A DNA stretch of 64,000 nucleotides from Trichopria drosophilae. Its lineage: Eukaryota; Arthropoda; Insecta; Hymenoptera; Diapriidae. Positions 35,254 through 48,480 of this stretch are shown in pieces (position 1 is the first letter of the stretch; each line of letters opens with the position of its first letter). The stretch spans positions 22,705,001 to 22,769,000 of the forward strand of contig CM059582.1 of assembly GCA_030407085.1 (NCBI GenBank), in the 5' to 3' direction. The position numbers and the translations under genes were made by a program. The notes beneath the pieces are model-generated. The model was given only the letters and a program-made list of their open reading frames with translations, did no database searches and had not been told where the DNA came from.

Positions 35254-35270
35254 TCAAAACCATTATACTA

Positions 35271-36129
35271 ATTGTCTAATGTATTGGATGAAAAGGACGT
35301 CAATACCATTTAAAATTAACCTCGAATTAAGACCAAGAGTTTGCTAATTTTAAGAGGCAACAAAAAAAGCCTTATTCTACTGAAAAGTAGACTTCGTCAA
35401 AAATCTTAAAAGGTTAATTAGAAACGAAAACGGAACACTAACTTTTTAATTTCTATAATATTGTTTTACGAGGAACATCTTCACATGACAAAATTCATAA
35501 TCAATAAAACTGGCGTGTGGTTGGATGTGAAAAAAAATCTAGTTAAAACCATTGTCGGGTTGTTCCTGAACCAGTTTCGTCTTGTAAGGTCGTTTTGTTT
35601 ATGTTGTTTACTCTTATTGTATTTTTGTCTCCAACATAATTGTAATTGCCATTTAATTTACGTCTTGCTTGCGGATTGAAAACAAAAATTTACCCACAAA
35701 GTTTGAAGCAGTCATCGTGATCATCTCATTTTTATCTGTTAATCAAGCCTATTTCGAGTTCATCTAGAACAGTACTTATTTTAATCCTTGTAGTCTTAAA
35801 ATGAGAAAAAATAACGTATAATTTTAAGTTTCTAACTTAGTGGCTAACTTTAAACCAATTTTAAAAAATCAGTCCTGGTTGTAAAACTGATATTTTTCTA
35901 TGTCTGAAGTAATTACATCAAGATTACAATGAAAATAATCTAAAAATTATGCACCTTTTTAAATAATAAATCTAATCAATGTTGCAACTAGAGAAATGTC
36001 ACCGTAAAATCTACTTAACTATTATGATTTGCGATTGATTCAAAATGCAATATTCTGACCGAATTTCGTAGGTGCATTTGCTAAATGTCATTTATGCCAT
36101 TTTGTTTATCTGTGACCGGCATGTATGTC
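35271..36129. other. AT-rich DNA, nothing recognised
   Basis: No supported gene. A 72-codon hydrophobic plus-strand frame (35461-35679) is unsupported. Confidence 0.35.
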
Positions 36130-36450
36130 AGGAATCAAGAAAAAGAGGTCATTTTTGAAGCGGAATACACCTGAGCTAGCTTCGGTCTCGTGAATGCGAT
36201 ACCGTTCATGTTCTCAGGGAACGCATCCGCTGTTGAACGTGCTGAAACAATGTATCGGTTTTTCCAGTGTCTCCTATTGCGAGGGACAATGTATCTCGTC
36301 ATGCACCTTTCATGTAGGAAGCTTCTCGTTTGTACGGACGGGGTCATCCGAATCGATCGACACGTCGCCGTGCTACTATCTGCCGTTTCCTCTAGAACAT
36401 TTACGTTCGAACGACCCTACGTGTGACAACGCATCACAGGTATTTTTATT
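36130..36450. other. CpG-rich, apparently single-copy block
   Basis: Balanced base composition with frequent CpG and frames open on both strands up to 86 codons, none recognised. No repeat structure. Possible regulatory element or non-coding exon. Confidence 0.25.
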
Positions 36451-36717
36451 GTGATTTATAAAATCTTTATTATTGTTTTGATATATGATCCTCAGAACGA
36501 CCGAGGCGTGACATTCCATTCTTTACTTTAATATGGCAGACAGACAAAATTTAGAACTAAGAATCCGAAAATACTTTCCAGAAGGTTTTTGGTTCGTTGA
36601 ATCCAAATTTGACCTCAAGAGGAGCTCAGTACTTCTGGGTTTAGGTATATTACAAAGTAAAACTACAATTTGTTTTTCTACTATATTTAAGCTCCAATAG
36701 AATTAGGAGATTTTATT

Positions 36718-36936
36718 TTAACCCCTTAACTGCCGATGACGAAGATTTTGCTAAAATCATAAAAACTGCAGTTTTACATAATTCAAACATTCTATTTAAA
36801 ACAATGATTTTGAAAATGGGCAACTGAATCATTAGACCGTCTGAAAATGATCTGACATTAAATTTAATCGAATTCGTTAGCCTAATTTATATTCACCATA
36901 CAAAATCTTCGTCGTGAGCCGCAGTTAAGGCGTTAA
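36718..36936. mobile_element. TTAA-flanked miniature element (piggyBac-like MITE)
   Basis: TTAA at 36718-36721 and 36933-36936. The left end TTAACCCCTTAACTGCCGAT and the reverse complement of the right end, TTAACGCCTTAACTGCGGCT, are followed on both sides by GACGAAGATTTTG. The length is 219 bp with no transposase. Confidence 0.8.
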
Positions 36937-39900
36937 TGTGCAGGTTTCTTTTTTTGCAATTTGGTAGATCTGTTTTTATTATTAAACATGAATATCTTCG
37001 TATGTCCAATCCTTAGTCGAGTTAGAACTGTTTGTTCTCGTCGTTTATCAGGTCTTGAATTTTTTACTTGGATTATATCCTTTTCGGTACCATTTTGTTC
37101 CTGAAAAATTCTTATTTTTCTTTTACATCATGTTTAATAACTTTTATGATTTCTTCGGCAGAATTTTTTGTGAAAGCTCTCGGTATCATTTTGGTACTTT
37201 TGTTAGATTTTATACTTTTTTTAATATGTCGTTTATTGCACATGAAATTTTTCCACAACTTTTGAGACTTTTGTTCTAAACGCCGTTAGAAAAAATCGAA
37301 GTAAGTCAAAGTCGATAAATTTCGACCTCCTCTTTCAAATGCCGATGTCAGAATCAACCAGAGATTTCAGTTATGATATATAAAAGATAAAAGTTATGAT
37401 CAGTTTTTTGAACAGAATACTGTGTTTTTCGATGTTTCGGATTTTACTCCGATATTCACGTTTAATTAAATTTACAAACCGCATAGTACCATGTAGCTAT
37501 ACGCACAAGATATGCTGCACTCCATTTTCAGGTTATAAACCAATCAATGATAGGTCATAATCGTATATAGTAATTTTCAATTTCACACGTACGTAATGAT
37601 GCGGATAACTAATTTGAGGTTATAAATCAATCATAATGAGATTAGGTATTCACAAATGATAATAATACTTTTTCATCCCAATTCACCATGATTTCAATCG
37701 TTACATGGTGAAATAATCGATATTTGTGCAAAAAGATGCGAAATTACAACTCACAGACGCCATCTTGAAGCTGCCATTTTGTCTTATGAAAAAAATCCGA
37801 CGGGAGAAAAAAAGGCTTAGCATTGCCCTTTTCAATGTCCTAAAACGCGATTCTTGCGAAGAAACGTCGAAAAAAGCAGTCTTTTTTTCTAAAAAATTAT
37901 CACAAGGAAGGATTTCAACTATTTAAATTCTTTTCCATACTAGATTTTTCTAAAATATATGGTTTTTTCGAACCACCTAGAGAAAAAGCATACAAAGATC
38001 GCAAATTGTACTGCAGTGTACAAAGCTGTGCCTCACAATTATGTTGCACGTCGTACTCGGCGTTCCCTAATGAAAAGTTGTCTTACATCTTCGTTTCGCA
38101 AAATTCGAATCGCCATTCGAAATAGAAGTGTCAAAACGACTATAATTTGAGTCTACATCACATGCTTCGGGAGTTTCGTTAAGTATTAATTTATTATCTT
38201 CTAATCAGTGCAGCACATTCGAACGCTCTTAGATGGAGACATATGTGGAATATTGGATGAGCATTACAAACTTAGACTTTGCTTAAGTTGCACCAATGTA
38301 GTTTCAGATAGAACGAAATCCGTGCTTCCCGAAAATTGGTTGATTTTTCTTCGTGACTTTAATGTAGAATACTTTAAAAATCTAGTTTCGCTTAAAAAAG
38401 TTACTAATTCGATGTGTATAAATCGAAATAGATTTACATGACTGGACGTGATGGGAGGTTTTCGTTGTCAGATTCAGATTCAGCTCATCAAAAACTACGG
38501 GAAATGACTTGTCGTTCTCAAACAACGGAAATTTTTTTCTTTTGCAGGATTGTGTTGTCATTCCACACAGGACGACGCAAACAAAGAAACAATATTTACA
38601 ACTCGTCGATCACAGAAAAAACGTTGACGGTGTTTATTTAATTGTGTACATTCTAATAGTACATTCTAATAATCTTTATTTATGCTCGACAATTTAGAAA
38701 TTGCAACGTTGCAGATGATACTAAAGTCTTTTTCTTCAGAATCCGATGAACTTAGAATGTAGAAATTCACTATTACACCGTTTCCTTAATGGCATTTCGG
38801 TTGTTTCCTGTTTCCCCTTCTCTTGGCTGTTTTAAAGTTCGGCTTTTTTGCATAAACTGTCAGCAATCACCGATCACGTCAAAGGATGTACTTGATGTGC
38901 TCATATATGTATAATGTGTCAAAAACAACATTTTGTCAACGTCAAAAAATAGCATTTGTTGTCTCGCAACTGTCCAAATCGTACATATTCAGAATAGCCG
39001 CATGTTAAGCATATTGTATATATTCATGCAAAAATGAAAGTGTATTTAGAAACCTCATTGATTAACTATATATTAATCTTCGCATTTCGCGTGGAAAACT
39101 CATGTAGAGAGACACTTAAAATGCGTGTTTGACACTAACCGAACGTCAAACTTGTGAAATATACGTACCCAGAAAGAAATAAAGCAATCTAGAAAATTTA
39201 CAGTTTTAAATATGTAAATACATAAATAATATAGAAGAAAAGTTAACACAATTAAAATATCAATAAATAGTAACAAATTCAATAACTATTATAACAGAAA
39301 CGAATCTTCCACTCTCCCTTGACAGGTCTCATTGGACCTTTGAAGAATTCTACTGGAAGGACTGATGTCTCTGTTTATCATTAATTTGAGGCGGTATCTT
39401 TCCACTTCTCGTTCCTATTCGCTCAATCTCTATCTTACTTATTTACCTTCTACGTATTTCCTATCTTTTTTTTTCACCTTCATTCATTTCTCAATTTGTT
39501 ATTTTGAAAGAAACGACTGTTAGAGTTCTATGTTTCTCGATTTTCTCATTGTATAATTTTTAAAACGTAATTAACGAGTGTATAATAAGCCAGAACAGAA
39601 GAACAGAAGAAGTAACACACAAAAAGAAAAGAAGAACGAACAAGAAAGTTAATAATTAGCAATTCGTCAAACGTGAATTTGGTCTTATGTAAAAGTTGGA
39701 ACGTCTTGTATCGATAACTGATATGCATATAATCTCCTTACATTCATTATTCTTAGCGAAAATTGGTCGGATGCGTGAGAGGGTCTCCTTCAGGTTCGAG
39801 CCCCGAGAAGGCATGAGATTTTTAAAAATTATTTATGAGCGTTAAAAAATAGCATACTATGTAAATTAACAGAAAAATCTGGTTATCCCTTATATTAGAA

Positions 39901-40119
39901 CTCTTTTGTATTTATAAAAAAATGCAATTTAAAATCCAAAATTACCATACATATATAGAATATATTGGCGTACCTTCAAATAACATGTAATTGGTATGAA
40001 ACGGATTGGATTGGAACATGTTATTGTAGATACAATGAATGTTACTTTCAGATATCCTGGATATTCGACGGATGTCCAGTATCTATAGACTAATATTTCC
40101 ATGAATATCCATTTCATAA
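36937..40119. other. AT-rich DNA with unrecognised short frames
   Basis: Between 37055 and 38697 several plus-strand frames of 60-77 codons follow one another, but none shows a domain, and composition does not distinguish them from background. A tRNA-like B box occurs at about 39790. Nothing else is recognised. Confidence 0.3.
39763..39816 (+). repeat. Possible tRNA-like fragment (B box only)
   Basis: GGTTCGAGCCC fits the Pol III B box GWTCRANNC within CTTCAGGTTCGAGCCCCGAG, a T-arm-like hairpin with one mismatch. No A box or acceptor stem is evident, so this is at most a 3' fragment. Confidence 0.25.
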
Positions 40120-40127
40120 ATTCTTGT

Positions 40128-40315
40128 CGGTGCGGGTCGAAAAATAGAAAAGCCGACAGATAAAATACTGAGATTCAAATAACTGGCAATCGAAAAATGG
40201 ACAGTCAAAAAACCGACAATAGAAAAAATGATTGTTCGCTAGTCGATGTATATATTTTGTTATATCGGCTCTTTGACTGTCGGTGTTTGGATCTGTCGGT
40301 TTTCGACAAGCACTC
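40128..40315. mobile_element. hAT-like miniature element with CCGACA subrepeats, copy 2
   Basis: Begins CGGTGCGGGTCGAAAAATAG and ends CGACAAGCACTC, a degraded version of the termini at 20239. It is flanked by a perfect 8-bp duplication ATTCTTGT (40120-40127 and 40316-40323). The interior shares AAAAGCCGACAGAT, AAAAAACCGACAAT and TCGGCTCTTTGACTGTCGG with copy 1. No gene; overlapping frames on both strands are incidental. Confidence 0.8.
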
Positions 40316-40323
40316 ATTCTTGT

Positions 40324-40739
40324 TGTGTTCGAATCTGTCAAATAAAATTTTGTTGGGTATTATAGCAGTCAATTCCGATTTTAGTCTGTAATAGTGAACA
40401 CCGATTGCATTTATGCAGTCGCGAAGTCGAATTTTTACAACTTTCAGTACCGAAAAATAATGTTCGACAACCGCGGACCGACTTCGCTGGTCCTCCTCAT
40501 ACACTGATATCGCATTCGGGCCGTAAAATCTGGTTTCGCGCCCTTGTATCGAAAAATACAATTATTTCACTTTCAAATACAGAGTCTATCACAAAAATGA
40601 TTGTGGATTCTTATTTGAACGAAAAAAAAAGATTTGTGAAAAATTGGCGTAAATATTGAAAATAGGAAGGTGATGGACGACAACGACAAGCGGACCACAA
40701 TAACGTGAACAGATTGTCATGTATATACTGATAGGGAGT
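40324..40739. other. AT-rich DNA, nothing recognised
   Basis: No supported gene; overlapping frames of 84-118 codons at 40205-40659 run through the miniature element and are not credible. Confidence 0.35.
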
Positions 40740-41290
40740 GTCATATCAATGGATGCAAAATCCACCTATCACTGAATCTTTTCTTCCAGTATTTTTATGT
40801 TCATTGTCAGTATATTTTCCCTTTTTTTTTATGTTCGCGCACAAGGGCATCATTCCATTCTCCTCAGAAGACAGCCTAAAACGAAGCCGACAAGATACGT
40901 GGAAGGCAGCCATAGACCGGGACTGACGTATTCGCGTCGCGGATGTCGCGATCCCAGTATAGGGTCTATTAATATAACTCGGGATTAATTAGCGTTAATG
41001 AATACCTGGCTATTGGCAAGCGTGGAACATAATTCAGAGAGTAGAGAGACAGAGCGCCTCTGTGTATCCTTTTGGAAAACATCCGATCTGCATTTACATA
41101 CGTGTAAACCTTGGGAGCGTTGTATACTGCAAGTCGCGATGTTTCGCGTGATAATTTTGACTAAGGGTTATTTTTTGTTACGTGTTCTTATCGTTTTACT
41201 TGGCGCATGCACTCCAAGTAGGCGATCATTTCTGTTCTCATTAAACGCGAGGAATCAACGTAATTAGCTTTCGGATGTCTCTATATTATA
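40740..41290 (+). other. CpG-rich block with candidate exon or small secreted-peptide frame
   Basis: A frame at 40797-40988 starts MFIVSIFSLFFYVRAQG, hydrophobic like a signal peptide, and then has basic segments (RRQPKTKPTRYVEG, YSRRGCRDP) before a stop. Alternatively CATTCCATTCTCCTCAG (ending 40868) is a good splice acceptor for a terminal exon. In the phase left by the 19808-19886 exon it would read DSLKRSRQDTWKAAIDRD and then stop. The hydrophobic start may simply reflect the pyrimidine tract. Neither reading is established. Confidence 0.25.
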
Positions 41291-42059
41291 AATCGGGTTT
41301 TGGAGTTTCGTCAAATTTGTTCAGGGTGTGTAATTACCGAAACAGTAATTAATTAAATTCATGCAAATACGTAAACCTGGCTGAAAAACAAACCGTCTTG
41401 TTTATGTCGAATGACGATATGATTGGTGATATTAAATCTGCAGAATGAACACCTTTTTACGTCTGAATTAATCTATTTTTGCTTTATATTATGTTGTCAC
41501 AATAACATAATAACATGGAAAAAAGGAACAGTTTTACTATTTAAATATGTAAGATTCTCAGGTACCTAGTGAGGAAAATAGAAGGAATGGAGTGTGAAAT
41601 CATCGGCAGATTAGGTTTCTTAATTATACGCATCTACGTATATATAATAATGTTTACTTTAAAAGTATGTTTACTTAAAAACGTCTATTTTGGATATGTT
41701 GATTTTTGTATGGTATTGTGCATTTTCAAGAAAATAGTTTAAGTCGAAAAGCAACAGACCATTTTTTATTAAACAGAGTGATATAATATTACGAATGAGC
41801 TGTACAATTTTTTAACAATTTTACACTTTTTTTAATCAAATGGACCTAAACAGATGAAAAGTGTGTTCTCAGTTATTCTCAACATTACAAACATCAGAAC
41901 TGATTGACAATGGACGAAAACTGATTGGAAAATTACAAAAATTTGCTTATTCGTTTTTATTAAAAAAACAAACGAAGTTTATGCATCATTGTTTAAGAAA
42001 CCTTTATCGTATAATAATTAATTAATAACTACATAAATTATTTTTGTATATACTACAGA
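41291..42059. other. AT-rich DNA, nothing recognised
   Basis: No supported gene or repeat. Confidence 0.4.
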
Positions 42060-42430
42060 TATTTCATGCTCTAAGCGATTTGATGCCATGTCGGCGAGTT
42101 GAATTTCTGCATCAGACGTTCGCGTTGTCTCATTTCATCACATATAATTAAACGAGCGATCATCATACGTCGCCTAAAATCAAGAGCAAGCGGCTCGGGT
42201 TTAAACTCTACGTCATACTGCGATGCATGGAGCTTAAGTTAATTTGATAGTTTTGTCACAAAGTGCATCGTGAGACTCTGAGAAAGTTGAAATTTTCAAA
42301 GTTGCAAAGATTAGATTAATTAGTACTGGGCGGATAGGGACGAACTGGCTTTGAACGAATAACATTAATTGCAGCTAAATGCATCGTGAATCCGACTTTT
42401 CCAAGTACTTTGGGGGCCTAGAGTTATTAT
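42060..42430. other. Moderate-GC, apparently single-copy block
   Basis: Short stretch of balanced composition with CpG sites (GTCGGCGAG, GACGTTCGCG, ACGTCGCC) and no frame, repeat or palindrome. Possibly conserved non-coding DNA. Confidence 0.2.
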
Positions 42431-45039
42431 TTAATATAGTTAATACATCTCCAAGTTTTAAATTTGTTGACCGTTGAATCGCTTAATTAGTCATTATACT
42501 GGAGAAGCCGTTTGGGAAAGACATTAAAAATTGTATACTCTAAGATAATTGTTATTAAATATCCGTATTTTTTAGTTTGAGAAGGATGTAGAAAAAACAC
42601 AATATTTTTGACAAGTGTTTTGTTTATAGTGAAATGTAAAGAATTCCTTTTTTATCTAAGTATATCCAGTCTATGTAGAATAGTATTATCTTATTCGGCT
42701 ACTACGTATTGCTCTTAATGCATTTTGTCAACCGTAAAGAAAAAGTTTATTATACACTAAAATGATCTCGTACAAAGGTAATTTTTTAAAATAAATATAA
42801 GTATGCAAAAATAATGATGTTGGCAATCATAATAAATTGGGAGTTTTCGAAATAATTCGTTATTAAAGTGGTATTGTTTAAAGATAAGTTTCGGCACCGA
42901 ATGTGGTAGTTTCGTAACGTTTCAAGAAATTGATTTTTTTAATATTTTTCCTTTGAAACTAAATTGCATAAGTGATGGCGTATTTTACATTGTGTGAAGT
43001 TGCTGCCCAAACAAATATTTTCGTTGAAGAGATTATGCAGTATTCGAATCCTCGTGCAGTTAACTAAAAAGGTCAAAATACTTTAGCTTTACTATTAACT
43101 ACTTTTACACTATATTTTGAAGACGATTCGAGTAAATATTAAAGTAGTACAATATTTGTTTGCAGTGTATTTTATTATAAAATTGGCGTTTAGTTCTCTA
43201 ACTTGTTAGTAGTCTACTTATTTAAAGTAAATATACAGCCAATGAAATCAAAAGTTCTGTTTGCGAAAATAATACACAATCGGATAATTTACTCTCTTTT
43301 CAATTCGTTTTTAATTACACGGTGTAACAGTGGTCTGGCACTTATATGGGGATATAGTACAAGCTGTAGAACTAGTGAATCTGAACAAGATGGTACGGTA
43401 TAATTTCCCCATACACCCCTTAAATTTCATTTTATGGCTAAAAAACAGGTTCGTGTGAAAAATCACTCATAACTACCATAATTTTTATTCGATTTACCAC
43501 TTTTTTTTAATTTGAATGCCAAAAAGCTCACCTTTCAGACTATCCAGAACTTATATTGCTGTAATGAAAAACTCCGAAACTACAGTTGAATATATCTATG
43601 ATTATTTTAATAATTGTAATTGAAAAAGAAAAGTTGAATTGGTTTATTAGTGCATTAATCTTCTTGGGCCTAGTGTATAAATACAAGAAATATTGACAGC
43701 GTTAAAAACTTCATTTTTGAAAAGCTCCCTTGTGGTGAGCATTCTAAATATCGCCCACTTTCTAACGATTCAAAAACCAAATGTCATTAGTATCTTACTG
43801 TAGAGAAGTTATGAAGGAAGGTTAAACATTTTGATTTTAAATGACCTCAGATAATTTTTTCAAACATTTTTGTTTACAGCGTGCTAAAATGCTAAATTCT
43901 GCATGAAATTTCCTTGGTTTAAAGGGAGCCATGGTATTTAAAAATATTTTATAGATTCAAATCATACCTTTCAAGTATCCGTCGTTGATTTCAATTTCTG
44001 TAATTTGAGTGTGCAAACATTCGTAATACATTTAGGTTAACAATTACTTTACCGCTTCGTCACTCACGCCTATTTGAGATTTACGACTGAATACACCGCT
44101 ATTCCAAATACCAAAGTTACAATGCGGTCGTTCTGTAGGTTGCTTCTGAAAATACACGAAATTTATGAGCTGTTGTTCTATATGTATTAAAACTTGACGC
44201 ATATTTAATGATTTAAAATTCATCAAGAGAAATTATAAATTATAATTCTATATATAATTTGTAATAATTGTTCGATTCTTAGTCATCAAATAGAATATAG
44301 GATTTATTTAAAAATTTGAGTAATTTGAAATTAAATAATTGTAACCTCTTATGCTGAAAGAAAAATGAACCTTTTTTTTGATTTTTTTTTTAAGTTTTAA
44401 CACAGAAGTCAAACTCGTCTGCATGAATCAAAGTTAATGCAATTTTTTGGTAGAAAATATTTGTTGTCATTGATGAAAATAATGATTAATGAAGGCTAAA
44501 CTTTTTAGATATTCGATACGCCGAGACTTGAGTTCAGTAATCAAAACACTTAAAGAATTATTTACATCAATGAAAGCAAAAGAAAATGTCCAAAAAAATT
44601 GCGCAAACGAATTTGGATAACTATAGTCTCGGAAAAATTAACAATTTCCTTCTTTCGTTCCGTATATAAGGTGTTATAATTATTTAATTACAAGTTATTA
44701 AGTATGATGAACATAAATAACAGTATTGAGTAATTTGAAGTTTGTGGTATCTTGCGAAGATAATAGTTTAGTCAATTCTAATCCATTTTTGCAAATTTTT
44801 CAGAAAATACTCAATCTTTAAAGGACGGTAAAAGACAAAAATATTTGTTCCAGATATCCTGAATATTTAATTATTTTCGTGTTTTATAATTACACAATAA
44901 CACCCAAAATACTATAGTGCAAACATTAAGCATAGAGTAATTCTCGTAAGCACAAAAAGCAATAGCAAGACTAAATTAAGTTTTTATTAGAAGCGTGTAC
45001 ATTTGTATCCATAAAGACCAAAAAGCTCGTGAAGCACAT
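42431..45039. other. AT-rich DNA, nothing firm
   Basis: No supported gene. ATATGGGGATATAG (43346) and TAATTTCCCCATA (43404) form a loose inverted pair that could be a small element end. The rest is featureless. Confidence 0.35.
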
Positions 45040-45240
45040 TCAATCGTCAGCGATCCGTAACAAATAATTCGCTTGGGTTCACTTTAGCGTCCGCTAATTA
45101 TACTTTCGTGCTGTGGGACTGGAAATATTACCCATTAAACAAGGAGGCGGGACACAAGCGCATACTTCCTGTCAGCTTTCCATATTGAAAGTGGACGGGG
45201 TTCTTTTAATTTCCTTCTTGGCTAAACCTTAATTGAAAAA
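45040..45240. other. Moderate-GC, apparently single-copy block
   Basis: About 200 bp of balanced composition (for example AAGGAGGCGGGACACAAGCG) without an open frame or repeat. Possible conserved non-coding element. Confidence 0.2.
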
Positions 45241-46009
45241 AGACTATATCAGGATACTATTTATGACAAATAAATTAGTTTTTAATAATCCTAAGTACAA
45301 AACAATTCATCGAAATTTGATTAAAATTTTATACAAAATGAGGCACATATAAAAATGATCCAAATCAAATCCGTTTTTTTGAAGTTGGACACTAAACGGG
45401 AAATTCAATTGGTTTAAATTGAAAATTAAAAATTAAAAAATAACAAATTAACCATTCAACATCGGACCAATTTCAACCCTTTTAAATAATGTTTAATGTC
45501 CAGATAAGATAAACATTTCTTTATATTTAAACTTGTCTGTAATTTTAACGCTTTTGTAAAAAAAGTTAAGTCATTGATAAAATTTGGCAGAAACAGAATG
45601 AACTAAAAAGTGTTCACTTTTTTGAAACATTTCAGGATCTAAATTTTTCAACAAGTAATCAAAATTTTAAAAATTTAATGAATTAACTTAAAAAATGTAA
45701 TCAAATTTACTTAGATTTTAATGAAAACGGTTCTGTTTTCAAAATGCAACCAAATTGCAAGATATTTCGACGTAATGTCGAATCGGTTTAGTCAAAGCAA
45801 TCGACAAAAAATTGTACTAAATTTCAATTAATAATAAAATTCAATTTTTTTGGCTTTTTTTTACTGAGTTTGCTGATGATTTTGTCCTGGTTTGTATTTT
45901 TCTGATCAGGTCACTGAATAACAGTGTACATTTACCTCTTAAATACTTGTCACATATATTTTCATCGATTTTTTTTCCGCACAGTCGTAATCTGCAACGC
46001 AGCAAAATA
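45241..46009. other. AT-rich DNA, nothing recognised
   Basis: No supported gene or repeat. Confidence 0.4.
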
Positions 46010-46167
46010 ACGCGTTTTTCGAATACAAAACTTTAAATATCTCAAAATCCTGACGTGATGGACCAATTCTAACTTCGGATTCGAATTCTTCATACAAAAT
46101 TATGTCAAAAATGACCCAGAGCTTCCCAACAACATCCAAGACCGTATTTTTTGCAGACCTGTGTTAT
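46010..46167 (+). repeat. Dispersed repeat family A, copy 2
   Basis: Shares with 944-1101 the ordered blocks AAATATCTCAAAATC, GACG, GGATTCGAATTCT, AAAATGACCCA, CCAACAACATCCAA and GCAGACCTGTGTTATA. This copy lacks the TTAA element that follows copy 1. A 66-codon minus-strand frame across it is incidental. Confidence 0.55.
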
Positions 46168-47999
46168 ACAAGTTTTTGAGCAACTGTATTCGCAAGTTAA
46201 TAATAAAACCTGTTATTACATATTACATTAGTGACTCAATATGTTTTACAGGATGCAAATAATAATTACAGAAGTATTATTTAAATCACCGGAAGTATTT
46301 AAATGCTTTTTGATTGCTGAATTAATTCTTGAATGGAAATGTTCTAAAGGAATGGTTATAACTTATGCGTGGAATATCAAAGCGCTGCAATAGTAAATTA
46401 TACACATCATTAATTTCGTTCTTTGTATAATTCAAACCGCATTTTAGTACGAGTTCTTAAACTTGACAATATGCAAAACATTGTATGCCTTCCAGGACAG
46501 AATTGTTCTTTGTTTTCGTGGTTTAGGGTAGATTTTTTTATTTATTTTTCTGGCCACATCAAGAATTTAACAGAATGGGCTTCGAATATAGATTCAGCGC
46601 CTAGAAAAATACCACGGAAACGTGTATGCGCAAATTACTCTTCAATTTAAAATTTAAGATAAAATTGCAAGATTGTTTCGAGGTTTTTTGTAGTACAAAA
46701 AAAATATTATAGACAGAGTCTGATCTCAGAATCCGGACTTTCGTTTTTTTTTTGGGACTGTGTAATTCGCAATATGCGGATAGGATCCTTTGGTCAATTT
46801 GCGAATAGATTGCATTCGTTCTAGTTGCAGAAAGTAACAGTAATATTACAACAATGTAAATAATATAAATTAAATGTACTTGTATCTAATAAATTGTTTA
46901 TATCATATATACCGTTTGGTATCAATGACCGTTTTTAAATAAATAATGTCCGTATTATTTAATCGATGTAATATTTGAAATATGTATGGTCAGACTAAAA
47001 TATCATAAAAAATTGAGGTTATTCTAACGTACCCTAGATTGTATTTTAAATTTAGTCTTAAAATTATCAGTAGATTTTAAGTTAGGCTCAGAAAAGATTT
47101 TTGAAAATATTGTGTATATTTATCTATATATGTATGAGTAATTTTACATTCCGAAAATTCATATATATAGGTTCTTGTGTATATTATACTGTATTCTGGA
47201 CGCCGGAGGAGTGTTGGATGAGTAAATTGTCCATCGGCAAATTGTACGTGGTAAACTGTTTACAGACGGTCTTTGATCTACAAGTGTTTCAATACGGAAA
47301 TGTCTCAAATGGATTTAATACGTACACATTTGATTATCTCCATATGATATGTTTCAGCAAGGAAGAGACCGACAGATTTTATGTATAATTGTACAACCTC
47401 TGAAAAGGTGCAAAAATTATCTCCTAATTCAAGACACTGCATCGAAAACCGCGATTTACCATTTACTGTGACACAGATTTCAAGCGTTCAATAGGTGCAA
47501 TTATAACATTTAGAGGGCACCATTTTTTTGCAGCATATTATATGCATTGTTCACTATTTTTCTTTTTTATACATCAATATTTTATACGTCAGATATCATC
47601 AACATTTCTTAAAATATACAACTAATAATGTTTATGCTCTAAGAGCTGTAATGATTACAGTTTCGTATCATTTTAAAGCCGATTTTATGAACATGACTTA
47701 TTTTAGTTTACGTAATTGTTTGTAATAATTAGTCGTAAACTGCATTTCTTATTACCCCGCAGCGTATCAGTGTTTTATTTTAACAAGGAATGTTTGTTTT
47801 TCGAATTTGTATTTTACGATTTTATAAATTCATATACTGTAATTTAAATACGGAGTATGACTTTTCGGTACTATCTAACGGTCTTACTAACTATCGTCAA
47901 ATATGTTCTGACCATCCTCAAGACTTATCCATGACTTAAATCTGTAATAAATAATTCATTTTATTACAAAAACAAATTTTAAAAAATGAATGAACTTAA
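46168..47999. other. AT-rich DNA, no supported gene
   Basis: Frames of 65-95 codons (for example 47101-47388 on the plus strand, Cys- and Tyr-rich) are open but unrecognised, with no splice or promoter support. Confidence 0.3.
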
Positions 48000-48480
48000 T
48001 TGCCTCGCTGTCACTTTGGCAAACATCAAGAAGTCAGTAGCTAAAATCAGAACTATTTTGCATTTACGTAAGTTGAAGCAGTCCTGCCTTAATTAGCCTT
48101 AATCGTCGTAACGACGATTTACGCGATGCGTTTGAAAAGTTTATGTATTTTGGCTGGACTCTGCATCCCTCGCTTCAATTCACGCCATGCTCTGGACCAA
48201 CGCTGGTAATGCGTCACGGTAATGTTCCGTGACAGCGTTTGGCACTTTGAGTTTTGGCACTTGAGGACTCGAATTTCATCTTTTCATCTGACACGTGAAG
48301 AGGCGGGTAACAGTAATTTTTTAAATGTATTTTGATACCCTTTGAATTCTAGCACGAGTCGACAGTCGACCATTGCACTCGGGGTGCGCTTCGACGACTC
48401 TGCACAGAGCACCGTGTGTATCTTCGAACGGTGTCAAAACACCGCTTGAAAAAACATCGGATAATTGGCTTAGAAGGAAA
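48000..48480. other. CpG-rich, apparently single-copy block
   Basis: Balanced composition with CpG clusters (TCGTCGTAACGACGATTTAC, GTCGACAGTCGAC). The small palindromes GTCGTAACGAC and GTCGACAGTCGAC occur, but no repeats shared with other parts of the window. Could be regulatory DNA. Confidence 0.25.
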
